Source: Cypionkella sp. (GTDB lineage Bacteria; Pseudomonadota; Alphaproteobacteria; Rhodobacterales; Rhodobacteraceae). Taken from it: a stretch of 41,304 bases of DNA. The stretch spans positions 1-41,304 of the forward strand of contig JALOSF010000015.1 in the NCBI GenBank assembly GCA_025458525.1. Reading direction: 5' to 3'. Position 1 is the stretch's first letter. Each line of letters begins with the position of its first letter. Shown here piece after piece: positions 7,738 to 15,751 of the stretch. The notes beneath the pieces are model-generated. The model did no database searches. It was not told the DNA's origin and saw only the letters and a list, made by a program, of their open reading frames with translations. The position numbers and the translations under genes are program-made.

Positions 7738-9894
7738 ATGCAGCGCACGGCGGGGCTTTGGCTTCTGATCGGGCTGGGGGCCTATGCCCTTTTGCCTTGG
7801 TATATGGTGGCGGGGGGCTTTTGGTCCTTTGGCTGGCCTGTCGCGCTGGGCGACGAGGCGCGCCCGGCCCTGCTCTGGGCGCTGGGCGAGCGGGGCTGGC
7901 TTGGTCTGCCGCTCCTCGGTTTTGCGGTGGCGGGGGCCACGCTTGCCCTTGCCCGGGACCAGCTGGCCATCGCGCGGGGGTTGGTGGCGGGCGGGGCGCT
8001 TGGCCTGTGCCTGCTGACTGCGCAGGGGTTGGTGATCCTTGGCAATGGCACCCGCCTTGGTCTGGCCGAGGGGGCGACGCAGCCCGGCATGGGCGCGGGC
8101 GCCTTTGTGGTGGCGGCGGCGCTCTTGTTTCTGCTGACCACCGGCGTCTCCGGCCTTGGCCGGGGCCAGGGCGATGCCTTCATCACCGGCATGATCGGGG
8201 CGATCATCGCGCTGGTGGGCGTGTTCGTCTTCTATCCGATGACCTTCATCCTGATCCGCGCCTTCGAATTGCAGGGCGGCGCAGGGCTTGGCGTTTCCGA
8301 ATTCCTGCCGCGCTTCTTTGCGCCCGAAATCTGGTCCGCTGCCTGCCTGACCGGGCGGGGCTATTGCGGCGCGGCGCTGAATTCGCTGATGCTGGGGCTC
8401 GCCACCGCCACGGGGACCACGCTGCTGGGCCTTGCCTTCGCGCTGATCTTCACCCGCACCAATTTCCGCGCCAAGAAACTGCTGCGCGTGCTGACCATCC
8501 TGCCGATCATCACCCCGCCCTTCGTGATCGGCCTTGCGCTGATCCTCTTGTTCGGGCGGTCGGGCACCATCACCGAATTCTTCGCCGATGCGTTCGGCTG
8601 GGAAAAAACCCGCTGGCTCTATGGGTTCTGGGGGGTCTGGCTGGCGCAGATGCTGTCCTTTACCCCGATTGCGTTTTTGGTGCTGATCGGCGTGGTCGAA
8701 GGCGTCAGCCCCAGCATGGAGGAAGCGTCCCAGACCCTTGACGCCGACCGCTGGCAGACCTTCCGCTTTGTCAGCCTGCCGCTGATGCGGCCGGGTCTGG
8801 CCAATGCCTTCCTGCTTGGCTTCATCGAAAGCCTTGCGGATTTCGGCAACCCGTTGGTGCTGGGCGGCAATTTCAACGTGCTGTCGACCGAGATCTATTT
8901 CGCCATCGTCGGCACGGTGGCCGACCCCGCAAAGGCGGCGATCCTGTCGCTTATCCTGCTGTCGCTGACGCTTGGCGCCTTTCTTGCGCAGCGCAAATGG
9001 CTGGGGCGCAAGAACTATGCCACCGTGACGGGCAAGGGCGATTCTGGCCGCCACTCAGCCTTGAACCCGGGGCTGCGGATCGCCTGCTATGCCATCGCCT
9101 TGCCCTGGGCGGCCTTCACGCTGATCCTCTATGCGCTGATCGTCTTTGGCAGTTTCGTCAAACTCTGGGGGTATGACCACAGCCTGACCTTCGAGCATTA
9201 CACCCGCGCCTTCGGGATCGTCATCCGCAACGGCGTGCATTTCACCGGCGCGGCCTGGGACAGTTATGTGACCACGATCACCATCGCGGCCATCGCCGCT
9301 CCCCTGACCGCCGCCGTGGGCCTTGCCACCGCCTACCTGCTGGTGCGCCAGAAGTTCACCGGCAAGGACGCGTTCGAGTTTTCAACCATGCTGTCCTTTG
9401 CCATCCCCGGCACGGTGATCGGCGTCGCCTATGTCATGGCCTTCAACTTCCCCCCGATCGAGCTGACGGCGACCGGCCTGATCCTGATCATCGTCTTTGT
9501 TTTCCGCAACATGCCCGTCGGCGTGCGCGGCGGCATCGCGGCGATGAGCCAGCTGGACCGCTCACTGGACGAAGCCTCGATCATGCTGGGCGCCAATTCC
9601 GCCACCACGTTGCGCCGGGTCATCCTGCCCTTGATGGGTCCGGCGATCCTTGCAGCCCTCACCTATGCCTTCGTGCGGGCGATCACGTCGGTGTCGGCCG
9701 TGATCTTCCTCGTGTCGGCCCGCTATAACATGGCCACCAGCTTCATCGTGGGCCGGGTCGAAAATGGCGAGTTCGGCATCGCCATTGCCTATGCCACCGT
9801 GCTGATCTTCACCATGCTGGCCGCCATCCTTGCCCTGCAACTGATCATCGGTCGGCGCAAATTGCGGCGCGCCGACCGGATCGAAGCCCATTGA
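7738..9894 (+). CDS. ABC importer permease, fused two-domain AfuB/FbpB type
   Basis: A 718-residue inner-membrane permease with two BPD-type transmembrane domains in one chain. The two ATPase-coupling EAA loops are visible at EEASQTLDADRWQTFR (about residue 325) and DEASIMLGANSATTLR (about residue 605). Extra hydrophobic helices precede the first domain (about residues 5-165), so the protein is larger than the roughly 500-residue ferric permeases and similar to AfuB-type permeases. Starts at 7720 and 7738 are both possible; GGGAA seven bases ahead favours 7738. The stop overlaps an alternative TTG start of the ATPase gene. It imports the ligand delivered by the upstream binding protein. Confidence 0.87.
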   Translation: MQRTAGLWLLIGLGAYALLPWYMVAGGFWSFGWPVALGDEARPALLWALGERGWLGLPLLGFAVAGATLALARDQLAIARGLVAGGALGLCLLTAQGLVILGNGTRLGLAEGATQPGMGAGAFVVAAALLFLLTTGVSGLGRGQGDAFITGMIGAIIALVGVFVFYPMTFILIRAFELQGGAGLGVSEFLPRFFAPEIWSAACLTGRGYCGAALNSLMLGLATATGTTLLGLAFALIFTRTNFRAKKLLRVLTILPIITPPFVIGLALILLFGRSGTITEFFADAFGWEKTRWLYGFWGVWLAQMLSFTPIAFLVLIGVVEGVSPSMEEASQTLDADRWQTFRFVSLPLMRPGLANAFLLGFIESLADFGNPLVLGGNFNVLSTEIYFAIVGTVADPAKAAILSLILLSLTLGAFLAQRKWLGRKNYATVTGKGDSGRHSALNPGLRIACYAIALPWAAFTLILYALIVFGSFVKLWGYDHSLTFEHYTRAFGIVIRNGVHFTGAAWDSYVTTITIAAIAAPLTAAVGLATAYLLVRQKFTGKDAFEFSTMLSFAIPGTVIGVAYVMAFNFPPIELTATGLILIIVFVFRNMPVGVRGGIAAMSQLDRSLDEASIMLGANSATTLRRVILPLMGPAILAALTYAFVRAITSVSAVIFLVSARYNMATSFIVGRVENGEFGIAIAYATVLIFTMLAAILALQLIIGRRKLRRADRIEAH

Positions 9895-9905
9895 AGGGGG
9901 TGCCC

Positions 9906-10955
9906 GTGAAAGGTTCTGTCCGCTTTGAAAACGTGACGAAAACGTTCGGCGAGGTGGTGGCGCTGAAGCCTCTGTCGCTGGACATCACCCCCGGCACGCT
10001 GGTCACGCTCCTTGGCCCGTCGGGCTGTGGCAAGACCACGACGCTGCGGCTGATCGCAGGGCTGGAAAGCGCCACCGCCGGGAAGATCCTGATCGGGGGG
10101 GAGGATGTGACGCATCTGTCCGCCACCTATCGCCGCGTGTCGATGGTGTTCCAGTCCTACGCGCTGTTCCCGCATATGACGGTGCTGGAAAACGTGGGCT
10201 ACGGCCTGTCGGTGAAGGGAATGCCGAAGGCCGAGGTCAAGGCCCGGGCCGAGGCGGGGCTGGAAACCGTGGGCCTGAAGGGGTTTGGCGCGCGGCTGCC
10301 GTCAGAGCTTTCGGGTGGCCAGCAGCAGCGCGTGGCGGTGGCGCGGGCCATCGTGCTGGAGCCGGAGGTTCTGCTGCTGGATGAACCGCTGTCGAACCTT
10401 GACGCGAAACTGCGCCGCCACGTGCGCGAGGAGATCCGCCAGATCCAGCAGCGCCTTGGCCTGACGGCGGTCTATGTGACCCACGATCAGGAGGAAGCGA
10501 TGGCGGTCAGCGACCGGATCATCGTGATGAAGAACGCCGAAATCGCACAGGAAGGCACGCCGCACGATCTGTATGACCGGCCCGCGAATGCCTTTATCGC
10601 CGATTTCATCGGGGACGCGAACCTGATCGATGTCGAGGTGACACGCGCCGGGCCGCAGACCGACATCGCGCTGATGGACCGTGCCCTGACCCTGCCGCTG
10701 GCCAGCGCGGCCACAGGCCCCGCGCGCATGGTGCTGCGCCCGCACCACATCCGCCTGTGCCGCGATCCGGCCCCCGGCCATATCCCGGCCCAAGTCACCT
10801 ATGCCGCATGGCTGGGCAATTCGGTGCAATATACGCTCTCCACGCCGGTGGGATCGATCTTTGCCATCGGCGCGCCGCAGCCGCAGCCGTTTCGGCAGGG
10901 CGAAAGCGTCCATATCGGCTTTGCCCCCGAGGATGTGCGGCTGGTGCCCGCCTGA
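9906..10955 (+). CDS. ABC importer ATPase, FbpC/PotA-like with TOBE domain
   Basis: A 349-residue nucleotide-binding protein. Walker A is GPSGCGKTT with K43, the Q-loop is in VFQSYALF, the signature is LSGGQQQR, Walker B is VLLLDEP, the D-loop is SNLDAKL and the switch His is in VTHDQEEA. The last roughly 110 residues (AEGT/YDRPAN onward) look like a TOBE regulatory domain, with LRPHHIRL and FAPEDVRLV. A TTG at 9891 and GTG at 9900 are also in frame. AAGGGGG at 9894-9900 favours the GTG at 9906. It completes a binding protein-permease-ATPase operon. After its stop there is a GC palindrome at about 10988 without a T run, so no clear terminator. Confidence 0.88.
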   Translation: MKGSVRFENVTKTFGEVVALKPLSLDITPGTLVTLLGPSGCGKTTTLRLIAGLESATAGKILIGGEDVTHLSATYRRVSMVFQSYALFPHMTVLENVGYGLSVKGMPKAEVKARAEAGLETVGLKGFGARLPSELSGGQQQRVAVARAIVLEPEVLLLDEPLSNLDAKLRRHVREEIRQIQQRLGLTAVYVTHDQEEAMAVSDRIIVMKNAEIAQEGTPHDLYDRPANAFIADFIGDANLIDVEVTRAGPQTDIALMDRALTLPLASAATGPARMVLRPHHIRLCRDPAPGHIPAQVTYAAWLGNSVQYTLSTPVGSIFAIGAPQPQPFRQGESVHIGFAPEDVRLVPA

Positions 10956-11049
10956 GCGCGCCGGGTGGCTGGATGCCCAATGCGCGGGCGCGCGCCCCTT
11001 GGGGGTGACAGCTTCTCACAATCATTTGTCTGCCTCTCGCTTTTGCCAT

Positions 11050-11078
11050 TTGTGCGGCGCGGCATAGTTCGGTCTAAT
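11050..11078 (+). promoter_or_regulatory. Possible sigma-70 promoter of the moxR operon
   Basis: TTGTGC (11050-11055) is followed by a 17-base spacer and TCTAAT (11073-11078), 31 bases before the moxR ATG. It lies in the most AT-rich part of the 154-base gap after the importer operon. This is a by-eye match to the bacterial consensus and is only moderately convincing. Confidence 0.35.
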
Positions 11079-11109
11079 AGGCACGAACACACCGCAGGGA
11101 GATGACCGA

Positions 11110-12123
11110 ATGGCCGAAGCCGCGCCGCAAGCCGATCTTGTCGAAGCCATCGAGCGTTTGGGCGAAAAGCTGGGGCAGGCCAAGGCCTCGATCAACAACC
11201 GCTTCATCGGGCAGGAAAAGGTCGTCGATCTTGTGCTGGCCTCGATGCTGTGCGGTGGTCATGCGCTGCTGGTGGGTCTGCCGGGCCTTGGCAAGACCCG
11301 GCTGGTCGACACGCTGGGCACGGTGATGGGCCTGTCGGCCAACCGCATCCAGTTCACCCCCGATCTGATGCCCGCCGATATTCTGGGCTCCGAAGTGCTG
11401 GAAACCGCGGGCGACGGGGCGCGGGCTTTTCGCTTCATCGAAGGGCCGATCTTCTGCCAGCTTCTGATGGCCGATGAAATCAACCGCGCCAGCCCACGGA
11501 CCCAATCGGCCCTGCTGCAAGCCATGCAGGAAAAAGAGGTCACGATCGCGGGCCAGCATCGCAAGCTGGGCAAGCCGTTCCACGTTCTGGCCACGCAGAA
11601 CCCGATCGAACAGGAAGGCACCTATCCGCTGCCCGAAGCCCAGCTTGACCGTTTCCTCGTGCAGGTCGATGTCGAATATCCGACCCGCGCAACCGAGCGC
11701 GACATCCTGTTGGCCACGACCGGGGCCGAGGAGGCGCAGTCCACGCAGGTTTTTACGGCCGAGGAGCTGATCGCGGCGCAATCGGTGATCCGCCGGATGC
11801 CGGTGGGCGACAAGGTGGTCGAGGCGATCCTTGATCTTGTCCGCTCCTGCCGCCCCGGCGAGGCAGAGGGGCGCGACCTTGCAGGCAGCCTGTCCTGGGG
11901 CCCCGGCCCGCGGGCGGCGCAGGCGCTGATGCTGACCGTGCGGGCGCGGGCGCTCTTGGATGGGCGGCTGGCCCCTTCGGTTGCCGATGTGGGTGCGATG
12001 GCCCGCGCGGTGCTGACCCACCGGATGGCCCTGTCCTTTGCCGCCCGCGCGCGCGGCGAAAGCCTGGCGGGCATCATTGACCGTGTCACCAGCCGGACCC
12101 TTGGCCTTGAGGCCGCTGCGTGA
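11110..12123 (+). CDS. MoxR-family AAA+ ATPase
   Basis: A 337-residue AAA+ chaperone-type ATPase. Walker A is GLPGLGKTR with K62, Walker B is LLMADEINRA, sensor 1 is in LATQNPIEQ, the Arg-finger region is in PEAQLDRF, and the C-terminal lid runs from about residue 220. MoxR proteins work with VWA-domain partners to activate or mature protein complexes. Here the three following genes all encode VWA-like or BatA-like partners. AGGGAGA about eight bases before the ATG is the ribosome binding site. The stop overlaps the GTG of the next gene (GTGA, 12120-12123), so the genes are translationally coupled. Confidence 0.92.
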   Translation: MAEAAPQADLVEAIERLGEKLGQAKASINNRFIGQEKVVDLVLASMLCGGHALLVGLPGLGKTRLVDTLGTVMGLSANRIQFTPDLMPADILGSEVLETAGDGARAFRFIEGPIFCQLLMADEINRASPRTQSALLQAMQEKEVTIAGQHRKLGKPFHVLATQNPIEQEGTYPLPEAQLDRFLVQVDVEYPTRATERDILLATTGAEEAQSTQVFTAEELIAAQSVIRRMPVGDKVVEAILDLVRSCRPGEAEGRDLAGSLSWGPGPRAAQALMLTVRARALLDGRLAPSVADVGAMARAVLTHRMALSFAARARGESLAGIIDRVTSRTLGLEAAA

Positions 12124-12989
12124 GCCTTGACCTTCAGTCCCGCGCCGAAAGCCTCGGCCAGTCGCTGCCCCCCCTTCTGGCGGAGGCAGAGCTTCTGGCC
12201 GCCACCGTGATGATGGGAGAGCACGGCCGCAAGCGCGCGGGGCAGGGGGATGAATTCTGGCAATACCGCCCGGTCAACGCCGGCGATTCGGCGCGGCTGA
12301 TCGACTGGCGGCGTTCGGCCCGGGGGGACGCGCATTTCGTGCGCGAACGTGAATGGCAGGCGGCGCAGTCGGTGACGCTTTGGGTCGATCCCGCCCGGTC
12401 GATGACGTTTTCCGGCGACACCTCCCGTCCGCCCAAAGCCGACCGCGCCACTCTGCTGGCGCTTGCCACGGCGGTCTTGTTGTTGCGGGCGGGCGAACGG
12501 GTCGGGCTTGCGGGCGATGCGGCCCCGCCGCGCCCCGGCCGGGCGCAGATCGTGAAACTGGCAGCCATCCTGTCGGGGGCCGAGGACGCGGGCGAATATG
12601 GCGCCCCCACCGCAACCGGGATGGTCAGCCATGGGCGCGCGCTGTTCCTGTCGGATTTCCTTGGCGATCTGGCCCCGGTCGAAGCCGCGCTGATTGCCGC
12701 CGCCGACCGCGGTGTGCGTGGCGCGCTGGTGCAGGTGCTTGACCCGGCCGAGGAGGAGTTTCCCTTTTCCGGGCGCACCATCTTTGAATCCATGGGCGGC
12801 GGGATGCGCCACGAAACCCAGCAGGCCGGTGATCTGCGCGCCCGCTATCTTGCGCGGCTGGCGGAACGCAAGGACCGGCTGGCCGCGTTGGGCCGCGCGG
12901 TCGGCTGGCATGTGACCACGCATCACAGCGGCCAACCGGCCCAGGCGGCGTTGCTCTGGATCTTCACGGCATTGCAGGGGGGCCGGTGA
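12120..12989 (+). CDS. DUF58 domain protein (VWA-like partner of MoxR)
   Basis: A 289-residue soluble protein. It carries the DUF58 signature GDEFWQYRPVNAGDSARLIDW at about residues 43-63, and an alpha/beta region resembling a VWA domain follows. The first metal-site loop reads VDPARSM from residue 89, where a full MIDAS would read DxSxS. The first Ser is replaced by Ala, so metal binding may be lost or altered. DUF58 proteins are regularly encoded next to MoxR and are thought to be its adaptor or client, acting at the inner membrane. The GTG start overlaps the moxR stop and the stop overlaps the start region of the next gene. The function of the complex is not known from sequence. Confidence 0.88.
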   Translation: MSLDLQSRAESLGQSLPPLLAEAELLAATVMMGEHGRKRAGQGDEFWQYRPVNAGDSARLIDWRRSARGDAHFVREREWQAAQSVTLWVDPARSMTFSGDTSRPPKADRATLLALATAVLLLRAGERVGLAGDAAPPRPGRAQIVKLAAILSGAEDAGEYGAPTATGMVSHGRALFLSDFLGDLAPVEAALIAAADRGVRGALVQVLDPAEEEFPFSGRTIFESMGGGMRHETQQAGDLRARYLARLAERKDRLAALGRAVGWHVTTHHSGQPAQAALLWIFTALQGGR

Positions 12990-15751
12990 TGTTCATGCTG
13001 GGCCCCATCGGTTTTGCCACGCCGCTCCTGCTTTTGGGGCTGATTGCGCTGCCGGTTCTTTGGTTTTTGTTGCGTGCGGTGCCGCCCGCCCCGATCCGCC
13101 GCCGTTTTCCGGGCGTGGCCCTTCTGCTCGGGTTGCGCGACGACGAGGCCGAGGCCGACAAGACCCCGTGGTGGCTGCTTTTGCTGCGCATGGCCGCCGT
13201 CGCCGCCGCGATCATCGCCTTTGCCGGCCCGGTTCTGAACCCGGTCGAACGGCAAGCGGGCAACGGACCGCTGTTGATTGCGATGGATGCCACTTGGGCC
13301 GATGCGCGCGACTGGCAGCGCCGGCTTGACCGGGCCGCGGCCCTGTTGGACGAGGCGGGGCGCGATGGCCGCCCTGTCGCCGTGATCCGCCTGACCGATG
13401 CGCCGCAACAGGTGACGTTTCAGGCCGCCGATGCGGCGGCAACCCGGCTTGGCGGGATCGCGCCGCAGCCTTGGGCACCGCGCGATCTGATGGCATGGGC
13501 CGAAAACCTGCCCGAGGACGGGTTTGATACATTCTGGCTGTCGGATGGTCTGGATCATCCGGGCCGCGCCGATCTGATGGCGGCGCTGTCGGCCAAGGGC
13601 ACTGTGACCGTCTTTGAAAGCCCGCGCCCGATCTTTGCCCTGCACCCGGCCAGCTTTGGCGACGGCGCCATCCAGCTTTCCGCAAGCCGCCTGCCCGCCG
13701 CCGACCCGATCTCGGTCGAGATCAGCGCGCGCGGCCCCGATCCGTCGGGGGTCGAGCGCGAATTGGCCCGCTTGCCACTTGACTTCGGCCTTGGCGAGGC
13801 CCGGGTCGAGGCGGCGCTGTCCTTGCCGCCCGAATTGCGCAATCGCATCACCCGGTTCGAGATTGCAGGCCTGCGTTCGGCAGGGGCGGTCAGCCTGACC
13901 GACGACAGCCTCAAACGCCGCAAGGTCGCGCTGATCGGCGGCGGGGCCGACCGCGAAGGCTTGCAGCTTCTGTCGCCGCTGCACTATCTGCGGCAGGCGC
14001 TGGAGCCGGTGGCCGATCTGATGGAAGGCTCACTGACCGATCTTCTCTTGGCCTCGCCCGATGTGGTCATCCTGGCCGATGTGGCGCGGCTGTCGCAAAG
14101 CGACACCGATGCGCTGCTGGATTGGCTGGATGACGGGGGGCTGCTCTTGCGTTTTGCCGGGCCGCAGATGGCCGCCAGCGATGTCAGCCGCACCGCCGAA
14201 GACCCGTTGATGCCTGTGCGCCTGCGCGAAGGCGGGCGTCAGGTTGGCGGCGCGATGAGCTGGGGCGAACCCAAGGCGCTGGCACCCTTTCCCGAAGGAT
14301 CGCCGTTTCACGGTCTGCCCTTGCCCGAGGATGTCAGTGTGACGGCGCAAGTTCTGGCCCAGCCCGACCCGGAGCTTGCCAGCCGCACGATCGCGGCGCT
14401 GGCCGATGGCACGCCGCTGGTCACGCGCAAAGAGGTGGGGCAGGGCCAGGTCGTGCTGGTGCATGTCACCGCCAATGCCGAATGGTCCACCCTGCCGCTG
14501 TCGGGCCTGTTCATGTCGATGCTGGAACGGCTTGCGGTGTCCACCCGCCCGGTGGCGCCCGAAGCCGCCGATCTTGCCGGCCAGATCTGGGTGCCCGAGG
14601 TGGTGCTGGATGCCTATGGTCAGCCGCAGGATGCCGGCGATCTGCCGGGCCAGCCGGGCGAGGCCCTGGCCAGCGCCATGGTTGCCGGCCCCGGCCCCGA
14701 TCAGCCCCCCGGGCTTTATGCCGGATCGGACCGCCGCGTTGCGCTGAATGTGATCGGCGCCGAAACCACGCTTGCCGCAGCCTCTTGGCCACAGGGCACG
14801 GTCATCGAGGGACTGGACGCCCCCCCGGAACAAGCGCTGAAGGGGGCTTTCCTGTCTGCGGGGCTTGTCATGCTTTTGATCGACATTCTGGCGGCGCTTT
14901 GGGTTTCGGGGCGCCTTGGCGGGCTGGCCCGCGCGTCGGTCTTGCTGGTGGCGCTGCTGCTCCTGCCGCCGCCGGCACAGGCACAGCAATCCGCACCGGA
15001 CGACACCCGCGCGCTTGAGGCGACCACGGGCCTTGTGCTGGCCCATGTCCTGACCGGCGACACGGCGCTTGATGACACGGCGGCGCGCGGCTTGACCGGG
15101 CTGGGCGAGGTTTTGTGGGCCCGCACCTCGATCGAGCCCGATCCGCCCATCGGCGTGAACATCGAAACCGACGAGCTTTCGTTTTTCCCCTTTCTTTACT
15201 GGCCCGTCTCGACCGCGCAGCCGTTGCCTTCGGCGCAGGCCTATTCCAAGCTGAACGACTATCTGCGCACCGGGGGCATGATCCTGTTCGACACCCGCGA
15301 CGCCGATCTGTCGGGCGGCACATCTGCCGAAGGTCAGCATTTGCAGCGCCTTGCCGCGGGTCTGAACATCCCGCCGCTGGAACAGATCCCGGCCGATCAT
15401 GTGCTGACCCGGACCTTCTATCTGTTGCAGGACTTCCCCGGCAGGCATGCGCGTGGCCCGGTCTGGGTCGAGGCCGCGCCGCCCGATGCCGAACAGGTCG
15501 AGGGGATGCCGTTTCGCAACCTGAATGATGGCGTCACCCCTGTGGTGATCGGCGGCAACGACTGGGCTTCGGCCTGGGCGGTAAATGCCAATGGCGCGCC
15601 GGCCTTGCCCGTGGGCCGCGGCTTCGCGGGCGAGCGGCAGCGCGAGATGGCATACCGCTTTGGCGTGAACCTGATCATGCATGTGCTGACCGGCAATTAC
15701 AAATCGGATCAGGTCCATGTGCCTGCCTTGCTCGACAGGTTGGGACAATGA
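12989..15751 (+). CDS. Large BatA/DUF4159 membrane protein
   Basis: A 920-residue inner-membrane protein. The N-terminus is BatA-like: two helices (about 5-28 and 55-75) framing a short Arg-rich loop. A VWA-like region (about 88-210) has a degenerate metal loop, AMDATWADARD. A GATase/beta-fold region (about 310-600) follows. A third helix pair (about 630-665) then ends in an Ala-Gln-Ala stretch that looks like a signal-peptidase site (PPPAQAQQS), and a C-terminal DUF4159 domain (about 690-920) follows, with ELSFFPFLYWPV and GGMILFDTRDADL. GTG at 12986 is also possible; I use the ATG that overlaps the DUF58 stop. This layout is standard for alphaproteobacterial moxR operons. The internal signal-like stretch may mean the DUF4159 part lies in the periplasm. 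Confidence 0.85.
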   Translation: MFMLGPIGFATPLLLLGLIALPVLWFLLRAVPPAPIRRRFPGVALLLGLRDDEAEADKTPWWLLLLRMAAVAAAIIAFAGPVLNPVERQAGNGPLLIAMDATWADARDWQRRLDRAAALLDEAGRDGRPVAVIRLTDAPQQVTFQAADAAATRLGGIAPQPWAPRDLMAWAENLPEDGFDTFWLSDGLDHPGRADLMAALSAKGTVTVFESPRPIFALHPASFGDGAIQLSASRLPAADPISVEISARGPDPSGVERELARLPLDFGLGEARVEAALSLPPELRNRITRFEIAGLRSAGAVSLTDDSLKRRKVALIGGGADREGLQLLSPLHYLRQALEPVADLMEGSLTDLLLASPDVVILADVARLSQSDTDALLDWLDDGGLLLRFAGPQMAASDVSRTAEDPLMPVRLREGGRQVGGAMSWGEPKALAPFPEGSPFHGLPLPEDVSVTAQVLAQPDPELASRTIAALADGTPLVTRKEVGQGQVVLVHVTANAEWSTLPLSGLFMSMLERLAVSTRPVAPEAADLAGQIWVPEVVLDAYGQPQDAGDLPGQPGEALASAMVAGPGPDQPPGLYAGSDRRVALNVIGAETTLAAASWPQGTVIEGLDAPPEQALKGAFLSAGLVMLLIDILAALWVSGRLGGLARASVLLVALLLLPPPAQAQQSAPDDTRALEATTGLVLAHVLTGDTALDDTAARGLTGLGEVLWARTSIEPDPPIGVNIETDELSFFPFLYWPVSTAQPLPSAQAYSKLNDYLRTGGMILFDTRDADLSGGTSAEGQHLQRLAAGLNIPPLEQIPADHVLTRTFYLLQDFPGRHARGPVWVEAAPPDAEQVEGMPFRNLNDGVTPVVIGGNDWASAWAVNANGAPALPVGRGFAGERQREMAYRFGVNLIMHVLTGNYKSDQVHVPALLDRLGQ

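Noticed and set aside
10983-11005. GC-rich palindrome after the ABC ATPase gene as a terminator
   Set aside because: It has no T run and only a short symmetrical core, so termination is not supported.
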